DNA of 59,282 nucleotides from an uncultured Ruminococcus sp. (GTDB lineage: Bacteria; Bacillota; Clostridia; Oscillospirales; Ruminococcaceae), in NCBI GenBank assembly GCA_902780505.1, contig CACZFN010000023.1, positions 1-59,282 on the forward strand, read 5' to 3'. How positions within the stretch are numbered: position 1 is the stretch's first letter; each line of letters begins with the position of its first letter. Shown here piece by piece: positions 33,047 to 42,603 of this stretch. The position numbers and the translations under genes were made by a program. The notes under the pieces were generated by a model. That model was not told the DNA's origin. It worked only from the letters and a program-made list of their open reading frames with translations, and ran no database searches.

Positions 33047-34426
33047 TCATATATCGCTTATCCCTACACTATCTTTCTTCTTGCACATGATCCTATACCC
33101 CACTCTCCCGTAAATAAAACTCAGAACCCAGCCTGCCGGCATTGACAGCCATACTGCCGATACGCCTATGACCGATACCAGAGCGTAGGTGAAAATAATT
33201 CGGAACGTGAGATTTATTATGCTTCCGGATAAAAACAGCTTCAAACACCCAAGTCCCCTTAACATTCCGTTGAAGCTTGAATTTATTCCCATTATCATAT
33301 AGCAAAACGCAAGGTCTGTCATGTAGCCCATGCCTGTTTCTATGGCGGAAGCTGAGGAGCTTGACAAGTCCATAAAAAAGCCTAAGAATCGCCGCCTGAG
33401 AAGCATTATCACTGCAAATTCTATCACCGCTATGCCTGCGCATAACAGCACGCTCGCCTTGTAGCCCTCTCTGATACGCTCTTTTTTGCCTGCCCCAAGA
33501 TTTTGTGCCGTGTAGGTGGATACCGCATTTCCGCAAGCTATGAACGGCATTATGGCAAAGGAATCTATCTTTGAAGCCGCCGTGTACCCTGCAAGCACGT
33601 CCGAGCCAAAGGGATTGACCGCAGACTGCACTATTAACATTCCCACCGACACCACTGACTGCTGTATCACCGATACTGCCGCATAGGACGACATCTCTTT
33701 TAACACTGCCCCCGAAAAGAAGCTGAACTCTGCTTTTTCTGTGTCTTTTCTGTATACCTTGTCAGTAAGAAGCAGAAACGATATCACTGCCGATACTCCC
33801 TGAGCAATGAAAGTCGCCCATGCCGCACCTGATACGCCCATGGAAAATCCACCTACAAACAAAAGGTCAAGCCCTATGTTCAGCAAAGAGGACATCACAA
33901 GCAGATGAAAAGGCGTCTTTGAGTTGCCAAGGGCACTAAATACCGACGATTGCACGTTGTAAAGAAACATAAACGGCATACCTAAGGAATATATCCGCAG
34001 ATAGTCCGCAGCGTCATTTATGATATTCTGCGGCGTTTTCAGAAGCCTTAAAAGCGGCATACTAAGCACCACACCAAGCACCGCTATCAACGCTGCGACC
34101 ATAAGTGAAAATATCAGCACAGTGGAAATGCCCGTCTTGACCTTTGACTTGTTCCCAGCACCGCAGTATTTCGCTATAAGCACCGATGTTCCTATGCCCG
34201 TACCAGTTGCAACGGCTATCATGACCATTGTCACTGCAAAGGAAACTCCCACCGCCGCAAGAGCTTCGTCACCATTTATCTTGCCCACTATTATGGTGTC
34301 CATGGTGTTGTAAAGCTGCTGAAAAAGGTTTGCAAATATAAGAGGCTGTGCAAATCGGAATATTATTTTCTTAGGGTCGCCCTCTGTCATTATTACATTT
34401 TCTGGCTTATTCTTCAAATTCTTCAC
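33047..34426 (-). CDS. MATE-family multidrug/metabolite efflux transporter
   Basis: 459 aa, about 12 membrane segments in two homologous halves. The opening GDPKKIIFRFAQPLIFANLFQQLYNTMDTIIVG is typical of NorM/DinF-like MATE proteins, as are VGVSFAVTMVMIAVATGTGIGTSVLIAKYCGAG and AYTAASKIDSFAIMPF. Exports organic cations in exchange for Na+ or H+. The GTG start overlaps the adenine deaminase gene by 20 bp; an ATG at 34390 is an alternative. As the last gene after a guanidine-hydrolase-like gene it could export a cationic guanidino compound; that is inference. Confidence 0.88.
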   Translation of the reverse strand: MKNLKNKPENVIMTEGDPKKIIFRFAQPLIFANLFQQLYNTMDTIIVGKINGDEALAAVGVSFAVTMVMIAVATGTGIGTSVLIAKYCGAGNKSKVKTGISTVLIFSLMVAALIAVLGVVLSMPLLRLLKTPQNIINDAADYLRIYSLGMPFMFLYNVQSSVFSALGNSKTPFHLLVMSSLLNIGLDLLFVGGFSMGVSGAAWATFIAQGVSAVISFLLLTDKVYRKDTEKAEFSFFSGAVLKEMSSYAAVSVIQQSVVSVGMLIVQSAVNPFGSDVLAGYTAASKIDSFAIMPFIACGNAVSTYTAQNLGAGKKERIREGYKASVLLCAGIAVIEFAVIMLLRRRFLGFFMDLSSSSASAIETGMGYMTDLAFCYMIMGINSSFNGMLRGLGCLKLFLSGSIINLTFRIIFTYALVSVIGVSAVWLSMPAGWVLSFIYGRVGYRIMCKKKDSVGISDI

Positions 34427-36161
34427 CGCCTGTGAATGTGGGTATGTATCTTTGCTGGTTTACGTCAAAAAGCCCTTTCTCCGTCAGCCCCACCTCCGGG
34501 ATAGTCTGACACAGCGACACTGTAAGCACCGCCGTCATACGCTGTATGTTTCCGCCTGTGAGGGCAAGGGCTTCTCTGAAAGCTTTCTGTGCCTTTATCT
34601 CGCCTGTGATGTTTTCACCGCTTAGTATGCCTGCCACTGGAAGGGAGTAAAGCCCTGCCACCTTGCCGTCAATAGCCATAGCCGCACCGCCGCCGTTGGC
34701 TTCAACAACTTTCACAGCGCAAAGCATATCCGCAGGGGCAACGCCCGATACAACGACATTATTGCTCTCCTGAGCAAAGCTTGCGGCAACAGCTCCCCTT
34801 TTAATGCCAAGACCTTTTATAAAGCCACTGCCTATCTCACCACTCCTGCCGAAACGCTCCACAACGAATATGGGCAGAATATCGGCTTTTGTATCACCAC
34901 ATACAATGCCGTTGCTGACTTCAAGTCTGCCTTTTACAAGCCTTGTGACTATGCCACCCTCGGGCATTTCAATTGCATTTGCAGTAACATAGCCCCTCTC
35001 AAAGCCTGCTTTTATCTCAAAAGAATGGCTGTCAAGCCCTCTGGGCAATATCACAGTGTTTTTAAGCTCAGGATAGCGAGTTATGTCAAACTCATGCCTG
35101 CAAAGAAACTCGCCGTTTTCAGCCACAAGCCTACCCTGATGATAGACCTTTTTCACTGTCATATTTTCAAGGCTATCCATAAGCAGAAAATTCGCCTTTC
35201 TTGAGGGAGCGACCGAGCCTATGATATCGTCAACACCATAGTGCCTTGCAACGTTGAGAGTTGCCATTTTTATTGCTGACACAGGGGAAATACCGCATTT
35301 CACTGCAATGCGCAGAGCATTATCTATACAGCCGTTTTCCTTTATATCCTCCGCAGACTTGTCATCAGTGCAGAACATTATATCGTCCGTAGGGATATGA
35401 TTTTTTACTATCCCCTCGCAAAGAGTTCGGCAGTTCGGCTCTATAGTTCCCTCTCTTACCAACACCGCCATTCCGCAGGCTAGCCGCTGCTCAAGGTCAC
35501 TTATGCTTTCGCACTCATGGTCGTCACAAAGCCCGGCGCAAGCCGCCTGCTGAACGTCACGAAATCCCATTGACGGACAGTGACCGTTCACCTTTACACC
35601 TGCCCTTTTTGCCGCGCCGAGAAGCTTTATTATCTCCTCATTCCCCACCACAGCACCGCTTATCTCACCCACAGTTTTCGCCCTGCACTCTTTGATAACA
35701 TTGGTGATATCGTCTTGCGTTTTCAGGGTGGAAAGATACTGCGAAGAAAGCTGCAAAAAGCTTTCTATGGGCATTTCCCCAAGCATTTCGCATATAGCTT
35801 TTATGCCCTTAAGACCAAGTGTATTGGACATCTGCATAGGGTCAAAGAATACACAGCCCGTTCCGTGTGGCACTGCGCCCTCGCAGTATGCAAAAGGCGT
35901 GAGCTTTGAGGACTCTATGTGCATATGAGCGTCGATAAAAGAAGGCGCAAGATACATTCCTCTGCAATCAATAAACTCTGTTGCTCTAGGCTCAAAGTCA
36001 GGGCAAACTGCGGCGATAATGCCGTTTTTTACCCCCACCGAGCCGCTGTCTATTATCCGTTCTCTGTAAACGTCAACTATTCTTGCGTTGTAAAAATAAA
36101 TATCAAAAGGCAGCTTACCCTTAGCCGCCAGTATAAGTTCCTTTAGCTGCCGATCATTCAT
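34407..36161 (-). CDS. ade: Adenine deaminase
   Basis: 584 aa, the usual length for bacterial AdeC. Amidohydrolase metal ligands in IDAHMHIESS (about 77-86), EISGAVVGNEE (about 165), NGHCPSMG (about 193) and CTDDKS (about 265); the C-terminal AdeC domain contains VVVSGVAPADMLCAVK and MAVLTVSLCQTIPEVGLTEKGL. It converts adenine to hypoxanthine and ammonia. It sits 28 bp after the guanidine-hydrolase-like gene and overlaps the MATE gene, so the operon gathers nitrogen-releasing hydrolases. Hypoxanthine could enter the hpt route in the left block. Confidence 0.92.
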   Translation of the reverse strand: MNDRQLKELILAAKGKLPFDIYFYNARIVDVYRERIIDSGSVGVKNGIIAAVCPDFEPRATEFIDCRGMYLAPSFIDAHMHIESSKLTPFAYCEGAVPHGTGCVFFDPMQMSNTLGLKGIKAICEMLGEMPIESFLQLSSQYLSTLKTQDDITNVIKECRAKTVGEISGAVVGNEEIIKLLGAAKRAGVKVNGHCPSMGFRDVQQAACAGLCDDHECESISDLEQRLACGMAVLVREGTIEPNCRTLCEGIVKNHIPTDDIMFCTDDKSAEDIKENGCIDNALRIAVKCGISPVSAIKMATLNVARHYGVDDIIGSVAPSRKANFLLMDSLENMTVKKVYHQGRLVAENGEFLCRHEFDITRYPELKNTVILPRGLDSHSFEIKAGFERGYVTANAIEMPEGGIVTRLVKGRLEVSNGIVCGDTKADILPIFVVERFGRSGEIGSGFIKGLGIKRGAVAASFAQESNNVVVSGVAPADMLCAVKVVEANGGGAAMAIDGKVAGLYSLPVAGILSGENITGEIKAQKAFREALALTGGNIQRMTAVLTVSLCQTIPEVGLTEKGLFDVNQQRYIPTFTGGEEFEE

Positions 36162-36189
36162 AAGCTGCCTCTTTCAGATACAAATATTA

Positions 36190-37287
36190 TCAGTGTTTAT
36201 ATAGCGACTTGTTCAGCGCAAGATTGCAAAGCACATTGATTATACATCTTGACGCCGCAAGTGAAGTTATCTCGCTCACATCAAACGGAGGAGATACCTC
36301 CACAACGTCCATTCCACAGATACCGGGAGCTGTCACGAGCTTGAGAAGCCTTAAAAGCTCTCTCGGGAGCATACCGCCAAAATCAGGTGTGCCAGTACCT
36401 GGGCAGAAAGCAGCTTCCAGAACGTCTATATCAAGGCTCACATACACTGCCTTACAGCCCTTCCATGCGATATCGAGGGCAAGCTCTGCCACCTTGTCGA
36501 TACCATACTTATCGATATCCTCCATTGAGATCGCAGTACAGCCGCTGTCACGGGTGAATTTTGACCATGACTTACAGCAGTTTCCGCCTATGCCTATCTG
36601 CACAAGATTTTTTGCGCTGAGGTTAGGCAGGTGAGTGGAATGATACCATTCTGTGCCGTGCATTTTTTCGTCCATTTGGATAGCGTCGCAATCACTGTGG
36701 CGGTCGATATGGATAACGCCGATATTGCCGTCGATATACTTTGAAATGCCCCTGAGCGTAGGGAAAGTGGTAGAGTGGTCGCCACCAAGAACGATAGGCG
36801 TTACTCCCTGAGAGAATATATATCCTATGCCCTTTGTTATCTGGTCGAAAGTCTTTTCGGCATTTGCAGGAAGTGTGTAAATATCTCCTGCGTCGCAAAG
36901 CTTTATGTTTTCGTATAGGTCAACGCCATAGTCAGGGTTGAAAGGGGATATCTGCGAAGAAGCGTGTCTTATGCCGGCAGGACCAAGTCTTGTGCCTGAG
37001 CGGTTTGACGCACCGCTGTCATATGGGATACCCACCACTGCAACGTCATATTCCGACACCTTATGGATATCCTCGCAGAAAGGGCTTCTGAGAAAAGTTT
37101 CGTGGCTTGTGTATGTAGGGCCGAGATTTGTTCTTGCAAAACAGCTCATGCCCTCGCTTTTAATGCTGTCCGCAGGCTCTAATCCAAGCTCAACGGCTCT
37201 CTTTGCCATTGTAGGAAATCTTGTGTTGCCAAATTCATCAAATCTTGCCGCCGTTTTCATGGCGTGCAGTTCATTTCTGTCTATCAT
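36190..37287 (-). CDS. Ureohydrolase-family enzyme, candidate guanidine hydrolase (GdmH-like)
   Basis: 365 aa from ATG 37287 (GGGAG nine bases upstream; ATG 37293 overlaps the merR stop). Arginase-fold metal ligands are present: GGDHS (His171), HIDRHSD (His193, Asp195, His197, Asp199) and SLDIDV near 273. It has an N-terminal extension of about 80 residues and features I recall from the Ni-dependent guanidine hydrolase of Synechocystis (Sll1077): CDAGDIYTLPAN, EKTFDQITKGI, DRH instead of DAH, MDEKMHGTEWYH and AKNLVQIGIGG. Arginases and agmatinases lack these. Expected reaction: guanidine to urea plus ammonia, feeding urease. Agmatinase activity cannot be excluded from sequence. Confidence 0.75.
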   Translation of the reverse strand: MIDRNELHAMKTAARFDEFGNTRFPTMAKRAVELGLEPADSIKSEGMSCFARTNLGPTYTSHETFLRSPFCEDIHKVSEYDVAVVGIPYDSGASNRSGTRLGPAGIRHASSQISPFNPDYGVDLYENIKLCDAGDIYTLPANAEKTFDQITKGIGYIFSQGVTPIVLGGDHSTTFPTLRGISKYIDGNIGVIHIDRHSDCDAIQMDEKMHGTEWYHSTHLPNLSAKNLVQIGIGGNCCKSWSKFTRDSGCTAISMEDIDKYGIDKVAELALDIAWKGCKAVYVSLDIDVLEAAFCPGTGTPDFGGMLPRELLRLLKLVTAPGICGMDVVEVSPPFDVSEITSLAASRCIINVLCNLALNKSLYKH

Positions 37288-37289
37288 GA

Positions 37290-38189
37290 TCATTTCTCCC
37301 TGCTTTCTTTTATAAGCGGAAACTGAAGCTCCGCAATAGTTTCATCACTGTTGTCCGTAAGGGTTATGTCTATACGGTATATCATCACCCCGACGTTTCC
37401 AAGGGTGTAGCCATGCTCCTGTGCAAGACAGCGCATTTTCATTATAAGCTCACCGAAATAGCTGTAGCAATTTCTGTGAAAAGCGCAAACGTATTTTCCT
37501 CCTGCCACTGTTGTGAAGCTTTCCTTGTCAGCCTGATCTGCCGAGCAGAACACCATAGGACAGACCTCGGAGTCCATATCGTCAGGGTCAACTGAGTTTT
37601 TTATGGTCATTGCCACCTTATCAGTGGCAAGCACAGGCGAAGTTCCGCCTATAGCCTCCTCAAGCTTCATAAACTCTATACCAGTGAGATTTGTTCTGAA
37701 CTTGTTGCTCTCCCCTTTGAGGGCATATCGTTCAGGAAGCTCCTTTATAACAGGGTCATCAAGCTTGAAATCTGTGTTGTTAAGCTCTCTGATAAATTTA
37801 AGCTTTTCTTTCAGCACACGGCTTATTTCAAGCTTATCCGCTATCTCCTGCTGTAAAAGCTCATAACGCTGTCTGAGAACACGCTCGGACTTTTCAAGGT
37901 TTCTGTCGCTGAAATAGTCCTCTATTTCTTTCAGTGATAAGTTCAGACTGCGAAGCTCTTTTATAGTGCCAAGCTTTTCACACTGCTGTGCCGAATAAAA
38001 CCTCCGCCCTGTGAGCTTGTCAACATAGTCAGGTCTTAAAAGCCCTATCTTATCGTAATATCTAAGCCGTTCGGTAGGTATGTTTCGATACTTTGCTATC
38101 TCGGTTATGCTCAGAAGCTTTTCCCCATTCGGGACAAGCTGTCCGTTTTCGTCTGTATAAAACACAGTGTATTTCATATCATCAGTCAT
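37290..38189 (-). CDS. MerR-family regulator with GyrI-like effector domain
   Basis: 299 aa. The winged helix MerR domain (about 27-95) has ITEIAKYRNIPTERLRYYDKIGLLRPDYVD and RRFYSAQQCEKL, then a coiled-coil dimer helix (about 95-145) and a C-terminal effector-binding domain (about 150-295) like BmrR/BltR, which bind organic cations. It is embedded in the operon: 32 bp after the amt-PII gene, with its TGA overlapping the region before the guanidine-hydrolase-like gene. A cationic guanidino compound would suit the domain; not shown by sequence. Confidence 0.85.
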   Translation of the reverse strand: MTDDMKYTVFYTDENGQLVPNGEKLLSITEIAKYRNIPTERLRYYDKIGLLRPDYVDKLTGRRFYSAQQCEKLGTIKELRSLNLSLKEIEDYFSDRNLEKSERVLRQRYELLQQEIADKLEISRVLKEKLKFIRELNNTDFKLDDPVIKELPERYALKGESNKFRTNLTGIEFMKLEEAIGGTSPVLATDKVAMTIKNSVDPDDMDSEVCPMVFCSADQADKESFTTVAGGKYVCAFHRNCYSYFGELIMKMRCLAQEHGYTLGNVGVMIYRIDITLTDNSDETIAELQFPLIKESREK

Positions 38190-38221
38190 ATCTTGTCCCC
38201 CATTCCAATTATTATGGCAGC

Positions 38222-39892
38222 TTATTCAAGAGCCTGCTCGTCCTCTGCCCCTGTTCTTATCTTCACAACGTTTGCAACGTCATAAACAAATATCTTTCCG
38301 TCGCCTATCTTGCCCGTATAAAGCACCTTTCTGATAGTGTCGATAAGAAGTCCAAGAGGAACAGTGCTTATAACTATCTCCACCTTTATCTTAGGCAGAA
38401 GCCTTGATTCAAGCTCAGAGCCTCTGTAAAGCTCAGTGCTTCCTTTTTGTATTCCACAGCCGCTCACCTGTGTAACTGTCATACCTGTTATATCAAGCTT
38501 ATCCAAAGCATTTTTCAGCATCTCGAACTTTGCGACGTTCATAAGAACGACCACCTTGTGCATCTTTCCGTCCGCCTTGTAGTCAGAAGCGTTAAGCTCT
38601 GAGGCTTCGTCTATAGCCCTCACCTTTGAAGGCTCGTCAGCGGCAGCGGTGATGAACTGAGCAGTGTTGAGAAGATCCGCATAGCTGCTTGAAAGTCCAT
38701 GCTCGCACTTGTCAAGACCAACTATCTCTGTGTTCTCGCTAACTCTCAGACCCATTGTTTTCTTTATCACTGTGAACATTATCACCATAATAAGCGCTGT
38801 CCATGCCGCCACTGAAAGCACGCCTGCAAGCTGTATAAGCAGATCCTTCGGGCTGCCTGAATATATAAGGCCGCTTTTCTTTGCGAAAACGCCCGTCATA
38901 AGCGTTCCCCATGCTCCGCACAGACCGTGAACACTTACCGCACCCACAGGGTCGTCAGCCTTTAGCTTTGTTATAAGCTCAACACCAAACACCATTACAA
39001 AGCCTGCTGTTATGCCGATAAAGAATGCTCCTCCTGCCGAAACTGTGTCACAGCCTGCGGTTGAAGCCACAAGTCCTGCAAGTGCTCCGTTAAGGGTCAT
39101 TGTCACGTCAGGCTTGCCGTAGCGCACCCATGTGATGAACATTGCAGCTATTGCGCAAGCCGCCGCAGATATGTTTGTGTTAAAGAAGATATCCCCAAGC
39201 TTTGCCGCCGCATTGTCGCCCTGAGCGGTGAGAAGCGAGCCACCGTTAAATCCGAACCAGCCTATCCACAAAATGAATATGCCCAAAGCTCCGATAGTGA
39301 GATTATGTCCCGGTATGGCTCTCGCCTTGCCGTTTTTATCAAACTTGCCTATCCTTGCTCCCACAAGCAGCGCACCTATAAGTGCGGTAGTTCCGCCAAC
39401 AACGTGAACGGCAGTTCCGCCTGCGAAATCGTGGAAGCCTATACTTTTGAGCCAGCCTGCACTGTTCCATATCCAGTGACCTGTTATAGGATAAACTATT
39501 CCGCTCATAACAGCCGAATATGTAAGATAAGCCTTGAACTCTGTTCTACCTGCCATTGCTCCTGAAACTATAGTCGTGGCAGTTGAGCAAAAGACAGTTG
39601 CGAACATAAGGAACACTCGCTTAGGCAGATCTCCTGCGGCTGCAAACTTTCCTGCTGCGAACAGGCTTGGCGTTCCGATAAATCCTCCTATGGAGTCGCC
39701 ATACAAAAAGCTGAAGCCGATAACCCAGAAAAGAACAGAGCCTATGCAGTAATCCATAAGGTTTTTCATTATTATGTTGCCTGCATTTTTTGCTCTGGTG
39801 AAGCCTGTTTCCAGCATTGCAAAGCCTGCCTGCATAAAGAATATCAAAGCTGTGCAGAGAAGAACCCACACGGTATCCAGAGATGAATACAT
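38222..39892 (-). CDS. Ammonium transporter fused to a PII signalling domain
   Basis: 556 aa. Residues 1-400 are an Amt/Mep/Rh channel of 11 membrane segments, with FMQAGFAMLETG, the twin pore histidines (in VHVVGGTT and VSVHGLCG) and D near 150. After a ~45-residue linker, residues 444-550 form a PII domain: VVVLMNVAKFEMLKNAL, a T-loop QKGSTELYRG, and B-loop TGKIGDGKIFV. The T-loop position of the uridylylated tyrosine is Leu (RGSEL), so control is likely by ATP/ADP/2-oxoglutarate only. The fused PII could plug the channel when nitrogen is plentiful. The ATG lies 29 bp after the binding-protein gene. Confidence 0.92.
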   Translation of the reverse strand: MYSSLDTVWVLLCTALIFFMQAGFAMLETGFTRAKNAGNIIMKNLMDYCIGSVLFWVIGFSFLYGDSIGGFIGTPSLFAAGKFAAAGDLPKRVFLMFATVFCSTATTIVSGAMAGRTEFKAYLTYSAVMSGIVYPITGHWIWNSAGWLKSIGFHDFAGGTAVHVVGGTTALIGALLVGARIGKFDKNGKARAIPGHNLTIGALGIFILWIGWFGFNGGSLLTAQGDNAAAKLGDIFFNTNISAAACAIAAMFITWVRYGKPDVTMTLNGALAGLVASTAGCDTVSAGGAFFIGITAGFVMVFGVELITKLKADDPVGAVSVHGLCGAWGTLMTGVFAKKSGLIYSGSPKDLLIQLAGVLSVAAWTALIMVIMFTVIKKTMGLRVSENTEIVGLDKCEHGLSSSYADLLNTAQFITAAADEPSKVRAIDEASELNASDYKADGKMHKVVVLMNVAKFEMLKNALDKLDITGMTVTQVSGCGIQKGSTELYRGSELESRLLPKIKVEIVISTVPLGLLIDTIRKVLYTGKIGDGKIFVYDVANVVKIRTGAEDEQALE

Positions 39893-39920
39893 TATCGCAC
39901 TTCCTTTTTCATATTATTTC

Positions 39921-41555
39921 TTATTTTGCCACATGAACGTCTGCGTAACTGAAGTTATACCAGAACATCGGGCTTGGGTCATATGTGAACTTATCGCTTA
40001 CTGCGTAAACATCAGATGATGTGTAAAGTCCAAGGTAAGGGCACTCATCAGCAAATATCTTATATGCGTCAGTATAGTAACCCATTTTCTCAGCGTCGTC
40101 TGTTGTCTGAGCCGCTTTATCAAGAAGTCCGTCTACTTCTGTGCTTGACCAAAGTGTTTCATTCGTTCCGCCCTCGCAAGCGTTAGAGCCTGCATATAAT
40201 GTCTTTAACATTCCCATAGGGTCAAGGAAGTCTGACATCATGTATGTGCCGACTGCGTTGTAATATCTCTCGCCGTTATCCTTTGTCTTGTAGCCGAACA
40301 TATAGCTGAAGATATCGCTGTCAGGCACTTCCACAAGATTCATAGTGATAGAGCCACTTGCGTCTACCATTGACTTGAGAAGCTCAGCCTGCTTCTGCGT
40401 CTGTGAAGTCGTATAGAAATCAAACTCAAAGCCGTCAGGATACTTTGACTTTGCAAGACATTCCTTTACCTTGTCATAATCCTGAGTATAAACATCGCTT
40501 TCGGCGATAGTTGAATCCCACTTATCCTTATCCATATACATCATGGATTCGCTCATTGGAACAACAGCCGACTGCTTTGCATAATCGCCGCCGATAGTTG
40601 TTGTTATCTGGGAACGGTCGATACAATATGCAACAGCCTTTCTTGCCCACTCGTCATCAAACGGCTTTGAAGCTGTGTTGAATGCGATATAGTTTGAAGT
40701 CGTTCCCTCGCATGAGAGGATATTGAAGTTCTGACAGCTCTGATATACAGACATAACGCTGTTTGACATACCCTCGACAAAGTCTATCTGTCCGCCCTTT
40801 GCCGCAAGTGCTAATGCGCTTTCGTCCTCGATAACGTAATATTCTACCTTGTCGATATCGAGAGTATCAGGGTCGCCCCACCAGTTTTCGTTCTTTTCAA
40901 GAACTATCTCGCTTCCTGATGACCATGAAGAAAGCTTGTAAGGACCTGTGCCGACAGTCTTTCCGTCAGCAGTGCCGTACTTGTCGCCTTGCTCCTCTGT
41001 TACAGACTTCTCGACTATAGTGCAGGCTGATGTTGCAGGAACATACTGCCATGATGAGTCAGGCTGCTTAAGATGAACTGTCAGCGTCCAAGTATCGTTG
41101 TCGGCTTCAAAGCTGTCAACGTTTGCAAAAAGATAGCTCATATAATAGTTGTCTTCTGTTACTCTGTTAAGAGAATAAAGCACATCGTCCATTGTCATTT
41201 CATTGCCGTCTGAGAACTTTACTCCCTGTCTTATCTTGTATGTGTATGTAGTATCGTCAACCTGCTCCCAGGATTCTGCAAGGGCAGGCTCAACTGTTGT
41301 GCCGTCATGTGAGAAGTTAAGAAGCGTGTCATAGCAGTCATAACCTGTGAGAGTTGCTGCCACGATAGTGAAGTCGGCAGGGTCAAATGATGACGGCTCC
41401 TGAGTATAGCCTACTCTGAGAACTGTCTCTGAATTTCCTCCTGAAGAACCTGAGCCTGAACCGGAACCTGTGTTGTTGAAGCAGCCTGTCATACAGCTTG
41501 AAACTGTTATTGCCAATGCAGCAGCGGCCGCGATCTTGCGTGAGAATTTTTTCAT
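39921..41555 (-). CDS. Family 5 extracellular solute-binding lipoprotein (peptide/nickel-type)
   Basis: 544 aa from ATG 41555 (GAAAGGAAAG upstream; the longer reading enters the ATPase gene). Signal peptide with lipobox VSSC (Cys21), a Gly/Ser linker, then the SBP_bac_5 fold: RVGYTQEPSSFDPADFTI, ALAESWEQVDDTTYTYKIRQGVKFSDG and AYCIDRSQI. Binds peptides or other small cationic or polar solutes outside the cell for the importer encoded upstream. Located between the importer genes and amt-PII, which suggests the ligand is a nitrogen source. Nickel binding cannot be excluded. Confidence 0.88.
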   Translation of the reverse strand: MKKFSRKIAAAAALAITVSSCMTGCFNNTGSGSGSGSSGGNSETVLRVGYTQEPSSFDPADFTIVAATLTGYDCYDTLLNFSHDGTTVEPALAESWEQVDDTTYTYKIRQGVKFSDGNEMTMDDVLYSLNRVTEDNYYMSYLFANVDSFEADNDTWTLTVHLKQPDSSWQYVPATSACTIVEKSVTEEQGDKYGTADGKTVGTGPYKLSSWSSGSEIVLEKNENWWGDPDTLDIDKVEYYVIEDESALALAAKGGQIDFVEGMSNSVMSVYQSCQNFNILSCEGTTSNYIAFNTASKPFDDEWARKAVAYCIDRSQITTTIGGDYAKQSAVVPMSESMMYMDKDKWDSTIAESDVYTQDYDKVKECLAKSKYPDGFEFDFYTTSQTQKQAELLKSMVDASGSITMNLVEVPDSDIFSYMFGYKTKDNGERYYNAVGTYMMSDFLDPMGMLKTLYAGSNACEGGTNETLWSSTEVDGLLDKAAQTTDDAEKMGYYTDAYKIFADECPYLGLYTSSDVYAVSDKFTYDPSPMFWYNFSYADVHVAK

Positions 41556-41583
41556 GATAACTTTCCTTTCTTCAAAAGATTTA

Positions 41584-42603
41584 TTACATATCCGAAGCAG
41601 TCTTGCTGCGGTCAATGCCTAGTGGGAAATGACAGGCAACGTAATGCCCGTTTCCAATGTCTTTGAGCTTTGGCGTGCGGTTGTCGCACAAGCCCTCTTT
41701 GAAATATCTGCACCTGCCTGCAAAGCGACAGCCCTCGGGGATATCCACTGCGTTCGGTATATCTCCCTCCAGCAGGATATGGTTCTTATTTTCAAGAGGG
41801 TGTTCCTTTGGCTTTGCTGAAATAAGTGCCTGAGTGTAAGGGTGAGCAACGCTGTTATATACCTGCTCCACCGTACCCATTTCCATTACCGCTCCCAGAT
41901 ATACCACCGCTATCCTGTCGCAAACGTGACGGACAACGTTCAGATCATGGGAGATAAAAAGTATCGTCTGCCCTTTATCCTCTTTCAGGTCGAGCATAAG
42001 ATTCAATATCTGCGCCTGCACAGAAACGTCAAGTGCCGAAACAGGCTCGTCTGCAAGAATGAAATCAGGCTCCAGCATAAGCGCCCTTGCTATTGCAAGC
42101 CTTTGGAGCTGACCACCCGAAAGGTCTTTAGGATATCTTGTGAGCAAGTCCTCCGGAAGCGCTATATACTCCATAAGCTGTTTTATCCTCGCCTTGTAGA
42201 CCTCAGGCTTTATCTTATGCACCTTTGCAGATTCTTCAAGGCTAAAGCGTATAGTCTTTTTCGGGTCAAAGGAAGCAAGAGGGTTTTGAAAGACCATTTG
42301 CATTCTTGAACGCAGTTCCTGCTGTTCCTTGCGGCTCACATGAGTTATGTTTTTGCCGTCAAAATATATCTCGCCTGAATCAACGTCGATAAGCTTCAGA
42401 ACGCATCTTCCTATGGTTGATTTGCCCGAGCCGCTCTCGCCTATTATGCCGAATATCTCGCCTTTGTAGATATCAAAGCTAACATCATCAACGGCATGGA
42501 TATATCTCGTCTTTGCCTTTGCAAGCTTGTAATTGTCAAGGCAGAAATACTTTTTCAGATCTCTGACGCTTATAAAAGGCTGTCTGTCTTTTTCTTTGCT
42601 CAT
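41584..42603 (-). CDS. Oligopeptide-type ABC transporter ATPase (OppF/DppF-like)
   Basis: 339 aa from ATG 42603 (GGGAGGTGA upstream); the ATG overlaps the stop of the preceding ATPase gene (ATGA). Walker A GESGSGKST (about 63-71), Q-loop, signature LSGGQLQR, Walker B FILADEP and the H-loop ISHD are intact. The C-terminal oligo_HPY extension with a cysteine cluster (GCRFAGRCRY...C) separates it from short NikE-type ATPases. Partner of the OppD-like protein. Confidence 0.93.
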   Translation of the reverse strand: MSKEKDRQPFISVRDLKKYFCLDNYKLAKAKTRYIHAVDDVSFDIYKGEIFGIIGESGSGKSTIGRCVLKLIDVDSGEIYFDGKNITHVSRKEQQELRSRMQMVFQNPLASFDPKKTIRFSLEESAKVHKIKPEVYKARIKQLMEYIALPEDLLTRYPKDLSGGQLQRLAIARALMLEPDFILADEPVSALDVSVQAQILNLMLDLKEDKGQTILFISHDLNVVRHVCDRIAVVYLGAVMEMGTVEQVYNSVAHPYTQALISAKPKEHPLENKNHILLEGDIPNAVDIPEGCRFAGRCRYFKEGLCDNRTPKLKDIGNGHYVACHFPLGIDRSKTASDM

